Source: Verrucomicrobiota bacterium | GTDB lineage: Bacteria; Verrucomicrobiota; Verrucomicrobiia; Verrucomicrobiales; Akkermansiaceae | Reading direction: 5' to 3' | Length of the DNA: 64,000 nucleotides | Assembly (NCBI GenBank): GCA_017301995.1 | Contig: JAFLEH010000001.1 | Span: 186,001 to 250,000, forward strand | Shown here: positions 1-8,601 of the stretch, in pieces | Position numbering within the stretch: position 1 is the stretch's first letter | Layout: each line of letters starts with the position of its first letter | The notes under the pieces: model-generated | The model's database searches: none | What the model was told of the DNA's origin: nothing | Seen by the model: the letters and a program-made list of their open reading frames with translations, nothing else | Program-made: the position numbers and the translations under genes

Positions 1-1674
1 CTGGATTCCGGAATTTCCCTGCGCGCTGATTTTGTATTCCGCCAGCAGCTCGAAATCGGCGGGCCGGTCGCCGCGCCAGATCAGGTAGTTGCATTCCTTG
101 CAGGGCTTTTCCGGCGTGCTTTCGGAGGTGAGCGCTCCGTCCTCGACCTTCCACCATCCGGGCTTTCCGTTCCAACCCGCGAGGTCGCGGCCGTTGAAGA
201 TCGGGACGAATCCGGGTTCCGCCGGCCACTCGGATAGAACCTTGGCCGCCTCCGCCCTAACCGCCGGATCCGCGTCCTTGGCGGCCGCGTCCACCGCCGT
301 CCGGGCCGCGGGATCACCGATCTTGCCGAGAACGCGCAGCACCGCCAACTTCGCACCGCCCTGGGCCGACGGCAGCAAGGCTATCAGCTTTCCGCCGGAC
401 AACCCGGGCTGGGTTTCCCGCGCGCAAATCGCCGCCAATGCGGCCTCCGCTTCGGATAGGGTGGCAGGCTGGGCCAGGGCGGCGGCAACTCCCGGAATGT
501 CCCCGGTTCTGCCAAGGTCGCGCAGCGCCTTGAGGCTGGCGTTTGCCAATCCGGCATCCGCACCGGCGGACCATTCCAACAATTTCGGAATCCCCGCCTC
601 AATCCGCCGCTGGCCGATGGCGGCCACCAGCGCGGGCCGGTGTTTCGGGTCGGCGGCGTTTGCCATTCCTATCAAAGTTTGGTCCGCATCCTTGCCGGAA
701 ATTCCGACCAACCCGGCCATCGCCTCCGCGGCGACCGTCGGCTCGGAACCCGTCGCGAGCGAGGCAAACAACGGCAACGACGACGCGGAACCGATCTGCG
801 AGAGGCTGCGGACCGCGGCGGTCCGCAGTTCGACGGGCCCGCCCTGTGCCAGCGGCACCAGCGCCGGTTCCGCAGTGGCATCGCGCCGGAGACCGAGCGC
901 TTGCACGAGATCCATCCGCTTCGGTTCCGGGGCTGCGGCGAGTTCGGCGACTAACAGGCGAGTCACGTCGGGCCCCTGGATTTCCATCGCGATCCGGATC
1001 GCCGCACCGGAGGGAATGTCTTTTCCGCTGCGGATCGCATCGGCAAGCACCGCCAGTCCGGCCGCGCCCCGCGAGCGGACGGCACCCCGCAGTGCCGCAA
1101 TCCGGGAATGCTCCGGCAGATCCGGCAGAGCGCGCAGTTTGTCATAAATGGCGGTCGATTCCGGACCTTCCCCGGCACAAGCAAGCAGCCCTTCGGTCAC
1201 CGACGGACGGTTCGCCGGTTCGCATTTTGCCAGAGCGGCGTCCAGCACCGGGACCGCGGCGGCGCCAAAGGCACCCAGCGCCCGCGCGGCGGCCTGCGCC
1301 ACGGCGGGATCCGGATCGGATAGAAGCCCGCCCAACGGCCCGACCGATCCCGGATCCTTGCGCACGGCCATGCTGGAAATCACTCCCACCCGCATCCGGC
1401 CATTGACTTTACCGAGCGCGGAACGCAGCGCCGCATCCGCCGCGGGATCCGGGATCGGTTCGAGCGCGAAGCGCGCCATGTCGGATAGGGATTCGTCCGC
1501 GAGCAACGGCTCCAGCACCGGCACCGCCTGAGCGGTTCCAACGCGCGCCAACTCCCGGCAAGCCGCCGCTTTCTCCGCGGGCGACGCACCGCTCTTGAGC
1601 ACGGCGAGCAGCGGCTCTTCCTGGGCGGACAAGGTGCCGGCACACAACAACACGGCAAGACAAAGACGTTTCAT
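1..1674 (-). CDS. Secreted HEAT-repeat / DUF1080 protein, C-terminus cut by window edge
   Basis: A minus-strand frame opens at an ATG at 1674 and stays open to base 1 (558 codons, no stop), so the C-terminus lies outside the window. A signal peptide ends near LSAQ (residues 1-18). An Ala/Leu-rich region of roughly residues 20-480 reads as HEAT-like helical repeats. From about residue 490 a DUF1080 domain (PF06439) begins, with the family hallmarks FNGRDLAGW and WWKVEDGAL. Some DUF1080 proteins act on 3-keto-glycosides; this fits the exported Gfo/Idh/MocA gene 24 bp upstream on the same strand, but the pairing is inference. HEAT plus DUF1080 fusions are known from Verrucomicrobia and Planctomycetes. 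The long antisense open frames over this stretch are shadows. Confidence 0.85.
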   Translation of the reverse strand, partial: MKRLCLAVLLCAGTLSAQEEPLLAVLKSGASPAEKAAACRELARVGTAQAVPVLEPLLADESLSDMARFALEPIPDPAADAALRSALGKVNGRMRVGVISSMAVRKDPGSVGPLGGLLSDPDPAVAQAAARALGAFGAAAVPVLDAALAKCEPANRPSVTEGLLACAGEGPESTAIYDKLRALPDLPEHSRIAALRGAVRSRGAAGLAVLADAIRSGKDIPSGAAIRIAMEIQGPDVTRLLVAELAAAPEPKRMDLVQALGLRRDATAEPALVPLAQGGPVELRTAAVRSLSQIGSASSLPLFASLATGSEPTVAAEAMAGLVGISGKDADQTLIGMANAADPKHRPALVAAIGQRRIEAGIPKLLEWSAGADAGLANASLKALRDLGRTGDIPGVAAALAQPATLSEAEAALAAICARETQPGLSGGKLIALLPSAQGGAKLAVLRVLGKIGDPAARTAVDAAAKDADPAVRAEAAKVLSEWPAEPGFVPIFNGRDLAGWNGKPGWWKVEDGALTSESTPEKPCKECNYLIWRGDRPADFELLAEYKISAQGNSGIQ

Positions 1675-1698
1675 GGTTCGCATCATTTGAAATTGGGA

Positions 1699-3027
1699 TC
1701 AGAAGGTGTAGGGAGCGCGCATCGCGCGGTTTTTCAGGCGATTGGCCTCGGCGTCGCCGACGAACTCCGCTTTTGCCAGATCGAACTTCAGGTTCCGCCC
1801 GAGTTTTTCGACAATGTCAGCGGCGAGACAGATGCACATCGAGCGGAACATCACCTCGGGATTGGCAACCGTATCCCGGCGCGAACGGATGCAATCGAGG
1901 AAATCCCGGATGTGATTGAACGGACGGCGCGTTCTAACCGCATACTCGGCCAAGATCCGTTTGTAGTCCTTCATCAGCACGGGAGAGGAAACATCGGGCT
2001 TCGAATAGCCATCCGCGGCCCCGGCCCAGCCTTCCGTGCCGTCAAACCGCTCGCCACAGGATCCGCTCCAATACTGGCACGGTTCCCACACGCTGCCGGC
2101 AATCCGATAGAGCACGAGTTTCACGCCATTGGAAAGGCGCGTCACCATGGTCGCGTCCGGGCCCGCGAACTCGAAGTCGATGGACGTGACATTTGTCATA
2201 TCCAACCCCGCGAGCGCCTGCGCCACCGTGTGAGCGCCCCACTGGGCCACGTCCGTGGCGAGATCCTCGTGATCATACCAGCCGTTGCCATTCACATAGC
2301 CGGCGTTGTAGGGCCTCATCGGACTCGGCCCTAACCAGAGATCCCAATCCAGATCCGCCTTCGCGGGTTCGGGTTGTGCCGGAAGCCAGTCGCGCCGCAA
2401 CCCGCCCCGCCAGCGGCAGTCGGCATACACCGTGTGGATCTGCCCCAACCGCCCCATCCGCGCCATCTCGATGGCGCAAACGTGGGGCGACTCGCTGAGC
2501 CGCTGGGCACCGGTTTGATAGACACGGCCGTAGCGCCGCGCCGTTTCGACCACCCGCAGGCCCTGCGCGACGGTTAGGCAGGCCGGTTTCTCGCAATACA
2601 CGTCCTTTCCCGCGCGCATCGCCAGCACCGAGGCCAACGCGTGCCATCGGTCGCCGGTGGCGATCAGCACGCCCTCCACATCCGTCCGCTCCGCCAGAAG
2701 CTGCCGCATGTCGCTGTAAACGGCGCAGCCGGTGTTGCCGTTTTTCCCATCGACCGCCGCCTTGGCCGCCTCGCGCCGTTCCTTGCGGACATCGCACACC
2801 GCCACAAACTGGACGTCCTGCTGGCCAAGCATCACGCTTAGGTCGCCCGATCCCCGCCCGCCGATGCCGATGCCGGCCATCACGATCCGGTTGCTGGGCG
2901 CGACAGCCCCGTCCCTGCCCAGCGCCCTGGCCGGGATGAAATACGGCAACCCGACCGCTCCCGCGGCCGCGGCTCCTCGTGTTAGAAAACTTCGGCGGGT
3001 GAGATTGTTGTTCGCTGGATTCTCCAT
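1699..3027 (-). CDS. Tat-exported Gfo/Idh/MocA family oxidoreductase
   Basis: 442 residues. The N-terminus has a twin-arginine signal (TRRSFLTRG then an Ala-rich stretch, residues 11-30), so the protein is probably exported folded with its nucleotide cofactor bound. A Rossmann fold follows (GIGIGGRGSGDL), and the family motif CEKPACLT supplies the catalytic-type lysine. The usual beta-sheet C-terminal domain follows, and the length is typical. It precedes the DUF1080 gene by 24 bp and probably shares its transcript. Together they could oxidise a sugar and cleave the keto-glycoside, but the substrate cannot be read from sequence. It is one of five such proteins in the window and the only one here adjacent to a DUF1080 domain. 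Confidence 0.93.
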   Translation of the reverse strand: MENPANNNLTRRSFLTRGAAAAGAVGLPYFIPARALGRDGAVAPSNRIVMAGIGIGGRGSGDLSVMLGQQDVQFVAVCDVRKERREAAKAAVDGKNGNTGCAVYSDMRQLLAERTDVEGVLIATGDRWHALASVLAMRAGKDVYCEKPACLTVAQGLRVVETARRYGRVYQTGAQRLSESPHVCAIEMARMGRLGQIHTVYADCRWRGGLRRDWLPAQPEPAKADLDWDLWLGPSPMRPYNAGYVNGNGWYDHEDLATDVAQWGAHTVAQALAGLDMTNVTSIDFEFAGPDATMVTRLSNGVKLVLYRIAGSVWEPCQYWSGSCGERFDGTEGWAGAADGYSKPDVSSPVLMKDYKRILAEYAVRTRRPFNHIRDFLDCIRSRRDTVANPEVMFRSMCICLAADIVEKLGRNLKFDLAKAEFVGDAEANRLKNRAMRAPYTF

Positions 3028-3109
3028 AACATGCCGCGCGTTCCGCGCTTCCGGACTACGGCGTCAGGCGGCGGGATCTTTCGGGGGCGAACAGGGCGTT
3101 TCCGGCGGG

Positions 3110-4642
3110 TCATTTGTCGGGGGAAAAGCTCCATACCCAGTCGCCTTCCGCTCCCTCGCCCGTCGGACCAACTCGCGCTTCGATTTGCTCTCCTCCGTCA
3201 TCCTTGCGGTCGAGTCCGACACCCCACAACTTGTATTTGCCATCCGGTGTTTTTTGATAGCCCATCGGTTTGCCGCTCACCAGATCGACGGGAAGCGGCT
3301 TTCCGGATGACAGGGTGACCCCGGCGAGGGTCTCCGGATAGCCGCCGTTTTTGATCCGGTATTGTTCCAGAACGCAAGCGATCACGGCCTGGTCGATGAG
3401 ACACTGGGCGTATGCCGCCTTACCTAACATACGTAACGCGAGAAGCGTCGAATCCTCCATCCAGGTGAGAAGATTGAGATCACGGCACATCCGGGACAAC
3501 GCACTGGAATGGCTCGTTTGGTTCCGGTATTGCTCCGTAGCCGCCAGAGCGGCACTCCACCCCTGATCCCGGAGCGGCAGAATAACCGTATCCAGAACGA
3601 CCTCTCCGAAATTGGCGGCACTGCCGTCGAAGAAGCCGTCCGGCATCAGGCGCAACTTTGCCGAGGCGGCCGAGTCGGTATCTTCCGTCCAAGGCATCTC
3701 GCCCCGTTTCAACTGCCGCCAGGCAAGCATCATAGTCGCCGCTTCAGCGCGCCACGCCTCCAACGTGCCGCCGCGAAGGTCCAGATTGGAAAGCTCCACC
3801 TCCAACCGTTCGAAACCCTCCACGGTGCCCGCGCGGGCATCACATAACTCGCGCACAGTGAACGCCAGGCACTGGCTATTCGCGCATGCAACAAGCATCC
3901 CGATCAGATTCTCCTCCGCCGACGCCTCGCCGATCCGGATCAGAATCCGGATCGACTCGTGGGCCTTGCCGACTTCACCACAACGAGCGGCGGCGGTTGC
4001 CCGAAGTGCCAAGGCACCGGAAATCGGCTGGACCGCGAGCAAGTGGGACACCGAGTCCAGAAGAGGGCCTCTACCCGCGACGCGCGTCTTCAACGCGGGC
4101 GTCCACTGCGCCTCGCGCCGGTCCAAGCCCGCCGCGAGTTCGGCGACGGTGGCATCCTGGACGGACAGGCACTCCAGCACCGTGCGCGCGGGATTCTCCG
4201 AACGGGAAACCTCGGGCCGCAACCCGCTCAGAAAGTCACTCCAAACCGTCATGTCACACAATGCTCCGCTTCTATCGGCACCTAGCGATTTGGGCCGCTT
4301 CTTTCCCGATACCCGGCCCATGTCCTCCTTCCAGAATGCCAGTTCCTTGAGACGTTTCCGTTTCAGGGCCGGTTCACCTTTGTCACGATCGCCGTCCACC
4401 ACGAGCGCGATATCCTTGAGGATGGGAATCGCACAGAAATTCCGTTCGTCGGGCACGGGGTCGGGAAGCACCTCGTTCAGATCGGTGCTTTCTCCGGCGG
4501 CTTTGAACTTCGCCTCGGTGGCGCGCAACGCGCGGGCACCGCCCCAGTTGACGGACAGCCACAGCAGTGCGACAAGGGCCAGAATGAAAATGAGAAACCA
4601 CGCGCTCACGCGGAACCAGCGGCGTTTGAATGGGTTGGTCAT
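3110..4642 (-). CDS. Membrane-anchored hypothetical protein
   Basis: 510 residues from the ATG at 4642 (MTNPFKRRW). The open frame runs on upstream to 5119, but that extension overlaps the divergent gene's start and is not protein-like. A basic N-terminus is followed by one strong membrane helix at about residues 12-32 (WFLIFILALVALLWLS), then a mainly helical soluble domain. I recognise no enzymatic motif. The C-terminal part (YRIKNGGYPETLAGV near residues 420-440, then a GKPMGYQKTPDGKYKLW stretch) resembles the end of small pseudopilin-like or DUF-type proteins common in Planctomycetes and Verrucomicrobia. It lies 82 bp upstream of the oxidoreductase gene on the same strand and may head that operon. 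Function unknown. Confidence 0.75.
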   Translation of the reverse strand: MTNPFKRRWFRVSAWFLIFILALVALLWLSVNWGGARALRATEAKFKAAGESTDLNEVLPDPVPDERNFCAIPILKDIALVVDGDRDKGEPALKRKRLKELAFWKEDMGRVSGKKRPKSLGADRSGALCDMTVWSDFLSGLRPEVSRSENPARTVLECLSVQDATVAELAAGLDRREAQWTPALKTRVAGRGPLLDSVSHLLAVQPISGALALRATAAARCGEVGKAHESIRILIRIGEASAEENLIGMLVACANSQCLAFTVRELCDARAGTVEGFERLEVELSNLDLRGGTLEAWRAEAATMMLAWRQLKRGEMPWTEDTDSAASAKLRLMPDGFFDGSAANFGEVVLDTVILPLRDQGWSAALAATEQYRNQTSHSSALSRMCRDLNLLTWMEDSTLLALRMLGKAAYAQCLIDQAVIACVLEQYRIKNGGYPETLAGVTLSSGKPLPVDLVSGKPMGYQKTPDGKYKLWGVGLDRKDDGGEQIEARVGPTGEGAEGDWVWSFSPDK

Positions 4643-4775
4643 GGGTTGGTTGGTCTGATGGCTAGACGTTGGCGGCGGGCGATTTCTGTCCGAATGCCGG
4701 AGTATTTCGTGGAGAATGCCCCTGGCCCCGGAATTTGGGATTGCCCCGCCGCGCGGATTTGCTAGTTTTCCGACC

Positions 4776-5813
4776 GTGAAAGCGCTGTTTTGTTTGTTTG
4801 TGTTGGCGTCCGGTTTCGCGCAAGCGAGGGTTTGGACGGATTCCCAGGGGCGCACGTTGGAAGCGGAGATCGTCCGCGCGGATGACGCCGCGGTGGTGGT
4901 CAACCGCGGCGGCAAGGAGGTCAAGCTGCCGTTGGACAAGCTATCCGACGAGGACCGCAAGTTCGTGGACGAATGGCTCAAGGACCGGGCCTCCGGCAAG
5001 ACCAACAAATCCGGAGACGATGCCGGAAAAGCCTCCGACGAAAAGCCCGAGGCGGCGGGTGATGGAAAGACCCTGGAGTTTGATGGAAAACCGTTGGAAA
5101 CCGGCGGCAAGATGAACACCTACGAATACGCCTACGACGCGGAAACCCTGGAACGCGTGACCAAGAAGCTCAAGGGCAAGGACACCGGCTACAAGATCGC
5201 CGTCGCCGTGCCCGCCGATTTTGATCCATCCAAACCGCAGCGTGTATTTATCGCGAACACGGCGGTCAACAACGACGATCAGGCCCGCTCCGGAAACTTC
5301 GGTGTGTTCGGCATGTATGCTCCCGCCTGCGTTGCCAACGGATGGGTCTGTTTGGCCTACGACACCAGCATCGGCCGCGCGAATCACAACACCGACATCC
5401 TATGCGCATTCGCCAAGCTCAAGAGCGTGTGGCCGGGCATCACGGGCTGGGATTTCGCCGTCGGCGGATTTTCCGGTGGCGCCAAGGGATGCTTCTATCC
5501 GTGCGGATATCTCCTGAAGAACGACTACCGCGTGACCGGCGCGTTTCTCGGCGGATGCAACGCGGATTTCAGTGCCAAAGGGAAGGAACTCTACAACGCC
5601 CCGTCCGGCGGCTATCGGAAGGTCAAGGTGTTCATGAGCACCGGCAAAACAGACGATCTGGTTTCCGAGGGCAGCGTGAAAGGCGTTCTGGCCAGCCTCA
5701 AGGCCAACGGGATGCGAATCACCCGCAGCGAGTTCTTCGACGGCGGGCATTCGTTTCACAAACCGCATTTCGAGGACGCGCTGAAGTGGTTCGCGGAACC
5801 CGCCGGAAAATAG
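4776..5813 (+). CDS. Secreted SLA1-homology-domain (SHD1) / alpha-beta hydrolase fusion
   Basis: 345 residues from a GTG at 4776; an in-frame ATG at 4716 exists, but the GTG start gives a clean signal peptide (KALFCLFVLASGFAQA). Residues 18-70 match an SHD1-type domain (WTDSQGRTLEAEI, LPLDKLSDEDRKFV), a module widespread in Planctomycetes and Verrucomicrobia. After a charged linker comes an esterase or PHB-depolymerase-like alpha/beta-hydrolase. It has the nucleophile elbow GGFSGGAKG, a candidate acid in GKTDDLV and a candidate histidine in DGGHSFHKPHF. The substrate is unknown. The upstream neighbour is divergent, and the MTAP gene follows after 60 bp. Confidence 0.82.
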   Translation: MKALFCLFVLASGFAQARVWTDSQGRTLEAEIVRADDAAVVVNRGGKEVKLPLDKLSDEDRKFVDEWLKDRASGKTNKSGDDAGKASDEKPEAAGDGKTLEFDGKPLETGGKMNTYEYAYDAETLERVTKKLKGKDTGYKIAVAVPADFDPSKPQRVFIANTAVNNDDQARSGNFGVFGMYAPACVANGWVCLAYDTSIGRANHNTDILCAFAKLKSVWPGITGWDFAVGGFSGGAKGCFYPCGYLLKNDYRVTGAFLGGCNADFSAKGKELYNAPSGGYRKVKVFMSTGKTDDLVSEGSVKGVLASLKANGMRITRSEFFDGGHSFHKPHFEDALKWFAEPAGK

Positions 5814-5873
5814 CGATCCATCCGATCCACAAGGCGCTTGCCACGGGTCGCGGGGACCGCTAGAACCCCGCCC

Positions 5874-6734
5874 ATGGACCCGGCAATTGGCATCATCGGC
5901 GGCAGCGGACTCTACGAGTTGGACGGCTTTGAAATGACGGACGAGCGTGTGGTGGAGACCCCGTTCGGCCCGCCATCGGACGCGCTGGTAGGCGGCAACT
6001 TCGCCGGCCGCAAGGTGTGGTTTCTCCCCCGCCACGGGCGCGGCCACCGGATCCTTCCTAACGAAATCAACCATCGCGCGAATGTTTGGGCGCTGCGCAG
6101 TTTGAACGTCCGGTGGCTGGTCTGTGTGACAGCGGTGGGCAGTCTGCGCGAGGAATACCACCCGCGCGACGTGTTGCTGCCGGACCAGTATTTCGACCGC
6201 ACCTCGCGCCGGGAGCATCACACGTTTTTCGGTCGCGGGATTGCAGCGCATGTCGGTTTCGCCGAACCGGTTAGTGCCGGGCTGCGGACGATCCTGCGGG
6301 ATTGCGCCAGCGCGGCCGGCATCCGCTGCCACGATGGCGGCACCTACGTGAACATGGATGGCCCGGCGTTTTCCACCCGCGCGGAAAGCAACGCCAACCG
6401 GCAACTGGGATTCGATGTGATCGGCATGACCAATCTCCCGGAAGCCAAGCTCGCGCGTGAGGCAGAGATCGCACTCGCCACACTGGCGATGATCACCGAC
6501 TACGATTGTTGGAAAACCGACGAAGAACCGGTGACCGCGGAAACCGTGATCGGCCATTTGCAAGCGAACGTCGCCACGGCCAAACGGCTTCTATCCGCCG
6601 CGATTCCGCTGATCCCGACCGAGCCCAACTGGCCGGAGCATCGCTCGCTGGATGGCGCGATCATGACCGGGCGCTCGCTGTGGCCGGAAGCCACCGTGAC
6701 CGAACTCCGGCCGATCCTGGAACGGTTTTGCTAA
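5874..6734 (+). CDS. mtnP: S-methyl-5'-thioadenosine phosphorylase
   Basis: 286 residues, the usual family length, from ATG 5874. It cleaves methylthioadenosine to adenine and methylthioribose-1-phosphate for methionine salvage and polyamine by-product recycling, in the cytoplasm. Diagnostic segments are IGIIGGSGLYEL at the N-terminus, the phosphate-binding FLPRHGRGH, the purine-site stretch NMDGPAFSTRAES and IGMTNLPEAKLAREAE, then TDYDCW. The TDYDCW aspartate favours 6-aminopurines, which separates MTAP from guanosine/inosine-type PNPs. It converges on recR with a 14-bp gap, and no terminator is visible between them. Confidence 0.95.
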   Translation: MDPAIGIIGGSGLYELDGFEMTDERVVETPFGPPSDALVGGNFAGRKVWFLPRHGRGHRILPNEINHRANVWALRSLNVRWLVCVTAVGSLREEYHPRDVLLPDQYFDRTSRREHHTFFGRGIAAHVGFAEPVSAGLRTILRDCASAAGIRCHDGGTYVNMDGPAFSTRAESNANRQLGFDVIGMTNLPEAKLAREAEIALATLAMITDYDCWKTDEEPVTAETVIGHLQANVATAKRLLSAAIPLIPTEPNWPEHRSLDGAIMTGRSLWPEATVTELRPILERFC

Positions 6735-6748
6735 CCAATCGACCGAAA

Positions 6749-7357
6749 TCACCACCCTCTCCGGCCCTCGATCGCCCGCATCAGCGTGAGTCCGTCGGCG
6801 TGTTCCAGTCCGCCGCCCGCCGGCAGCCCTTGGGCGATCCTCGATATCCGGCACTTTCCACCCCGGAGCAGGCCGGCCAGGTAATTGGCGGTCGCCTCGC
6901 CTTCGACGTCCGCGCCGAGGGCCAGAATCACCTCGATGGAGCCCTCCGCCTGTTCGATCCGGCGAAGCAGCGGCGGAATCCTGAGATCCTCCGGCGCGAC
7001 ACGGTCCAACGGCGAGAGTTTCCCGCCCAAACAATGGTAGCGCCCGCGAAAGGCTCCCGAACGCTCCAGCGGCAGCACGTCGGTCGCCTGTTCGACCACA
7101 CATAACAATTGATCATCGCGCTTCGGATCATCACATAACTGGCACGCGGCATCGGTGGCGAAGAATCCGCATACCGGGCATGCGATCACCGTGTCACGAG
7201 CCTCCATCACCGCTTTGGCGAGTTCCGGAGGATCGGCCTTGGGGCTTTGCAACAGCCACATGGCGATCCGCTCGGCGCTGCGCGGCCCCACGCCTGGCAA
7301 ACGCTTGAGTTCGCCGATGAGGTTTTTGACGGGTTCGGGAAAATCAGCCTGTGCCAT
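6749..7357 (-). CDS. recR: Recombination mediator protein RecR
   Basis: 202 residues, full length. RecR works with RecF/RecO to load RecA at single-stranded gaps. The N-terminal HhH region (LPGVGPRSAERIA) is followed by a zinc-binding C4 motif (CPVCGFFATDAACQLC) and a Toprim domain with the typical YHCLGG, ILALGADVEGEATANYL and ISRIAQGLPAGG segments. The start at 7357 lies 6 bp after the stop of an upstream small membrane-protein gene, so the two are probably co-transcribed. Nothing appears unusual. Confidence 0.97.
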   Translation of the reverse strand: MAQADFPEPVKNLIGELKRLPGVGPRSAERIAMWLLQSPKADPPELAKAVMEARDTVIACPVCGFFATDAACQLCDDPKRDDQLLCVVEQATDVLPLERSGAFRGRYHCLGGKLSPLDRVAPEDLRIPPLLRRIEQAEGSIEVILALGADVEGEATANYLAGLLRGGKCRISRIAQGLPAGGGLEHADGLTLMRAIEGRRGW

Positions 7358-7363
7358 GGTGTG

Positions 7364-7849
7364 TTAGGTATCTCCGGATATCCGCTTTGCACGGATCGGG
7401 GGTTCGGCACCGTCGCAGGGCAAGCGGTGTTTGCTCGCGTAAAACCACACGCAAACGCCCACCCACAGCACCGCCACCAGCGGTGCTCCAACCGTCGGCC
7501 GATGCGCGGCAAGCGCCAGCACCGGTGCCCAGGCGGCCACCAGCAGCAGAGTGCAAATCCACAGCACCACCCTCCGCCAGACTCCCGGCACCGAGAGCAT
7601 CGCCCATGCCAGCCCCACTCCGAAAAACGCGGTTGCCGACCACAATCCCCACGTCGGCAGCGATTTCGGAAACGCCGAGCCAACCGGCTGCCGCAACGCC
7701 GCCGCCAACGCATCCACAACCGAAGCATCCACCGCCGCAAGCGCTCCCAGAGCGGTCAATCCGGCCGCAAGCAACACCGCCAACGCCCCAATCAGTGCGG
7801 CGGCGGCGGGAACATGGGCCTCGGGCTGGCGGTTAATCGGTCGGTTCAT
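7364..7849 (-). CDS. Small four-helix membrane protein, unknown function
   Basis: 161 residues from ATG 7849 (MNRPINRQ); an upstream ATG at 7888 would add 13 residues of little hydrophobicity. Four hydrophobic segments are visible: AAALIGALAVLLAAGLTALG, LWSATAFFGVGLAWAML, VVLWICTLLLVAAWAPVLAL and APLVAVLWVGVCVWFY. They are joined by short loops, and the tail is basic. I recognise no family. It sits 6 bp upstream of recR and is divergent from pgsA, so the 164-bp gap 7850-8013 must hold both promoters. Confidence 0.7.
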   Translation of the reverse strand: MNRPINRQPEAHVPAAAALIGALAVLLAAGLTALGALAAVDASVVDALAAALRQPVGSAFPKSLPTWGLWSATAFFGVGLAWAMLSVPGVWRRVVLWICTLLLVAAWAPVLALAAHRPTVGAPLVAVLWVGVCVWFYASKHRLPCDGAEPPIRAKRISGDT

Positions 7850-8013
7850 GCGCCGCCGATTGATGGACGAATTTCCGCCCGCTGGCAACTACCGATATGA
7901 ATGCTCGCACATTCCCCGCTGAAAATCCGGACCTCCACGCGAAACCCGCGATTTCCGGCCACCCGCCGATTTTTCCCATTCCAAAACGACTCCGGATGTG
8001 GTTTATTCCCCAC

Positions 8014-8601
8014 ATGACGCTCGCAAGCAAAATCACACTCTCCCGGTTGCTGCTCGTCCCGGTGTTCGCCGTGTTGGCGATCTACTACGGTCATAGTGTG
8101 GCGGACGGCGCCCCACGCGAGTGGCTCCGCTGGGCCGCGCTGGCCGCGTTCATCACCGCCGCCGCCAGCGACGGCATCGACGGATGGATCGCCCGGCGTT
8201 TCAACCAGCGCTCGAAGTTCGGCGCCGTTATCGATCCGATCGCCGACAAATCGCTTCTCCTAACCGCATTCATCACCCTGACCGCGGTCGATTGGGGTCC
8301 GAACGACTGGCACCTGCCGCTGTGGCTCACGGCGCTGGTGATCGTGCGCGACTGCATCATTCTCGGAGGGATCGTGGTGCTCCATTACACCGGCCACGAG
8401 GTCAAGATCGCCCCGCAGTGGAGTGGAAAAATCTGCACCGTGGCGCAAATGGTCGCGCTGGGCTGGGTGATGCTCAAATGGGTGCCGTTTTCACCGATCT
8501 ATCCGTGTATGGTGGCGGCGGCATGCACCGTGTGGTCGGGTGTGGATTATGTGCGGCAGGGCCTGCGGATTCTCCACGAGAGCGTACACACCTCGATCTA
8601 A
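8014..8601 (+). CDS. pgsA: CDP-alcohol phosphatidyltransferase, probable phosphatidylglycerophosphate synthase
   Basis: 195 residues from ATG 8014 (MTLASKITLSR), the position that matches family N-termini; an ATG at 7996 would add six residues. It transfers phosphatidyl from CDP-diacylglycerol to glycerol-3-phosphate in the inner membrane. The CDP-alcohol signature is complete: SDGIDGWIARR, a spacer, then GAVIDPIADK, giving the DxxDGxxAR...GxxxDxxxD pattern with all aspartates. Several membrane helices flank it. The stop overlaps the convergent stop of the O-antigen ligase gene by 4 bp. Assignment to PgsA rather than another CDP-alcohol transferase rests on overall similarity and length. Confidence 0.9.
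   Translation: MTLASKITLSRLLLVPVFAVLAIYYGHSVADGAPREWLRWAALAAFITAAASDGIDGWIARRFNQRSKFGAVIDPIADKSLLLTAFITLTAVDWGPNDWHLPLWLTALVIVRDCIILGGIVVLHYTGHEVKIAPQWSGKICTVAQMVALGWVMLKWVPFSPIYPCMVAAACTVWSGVDYVRQGLRILHESVHTSI

Noticed and set aside
89..1147. 352-codon plus-strand open frame at the left edge
   Set aside because: Antisense to the HEAT/DUF1080 gene, whose minus-strand frame is open from 1674 to the window edge and has domain motifs.
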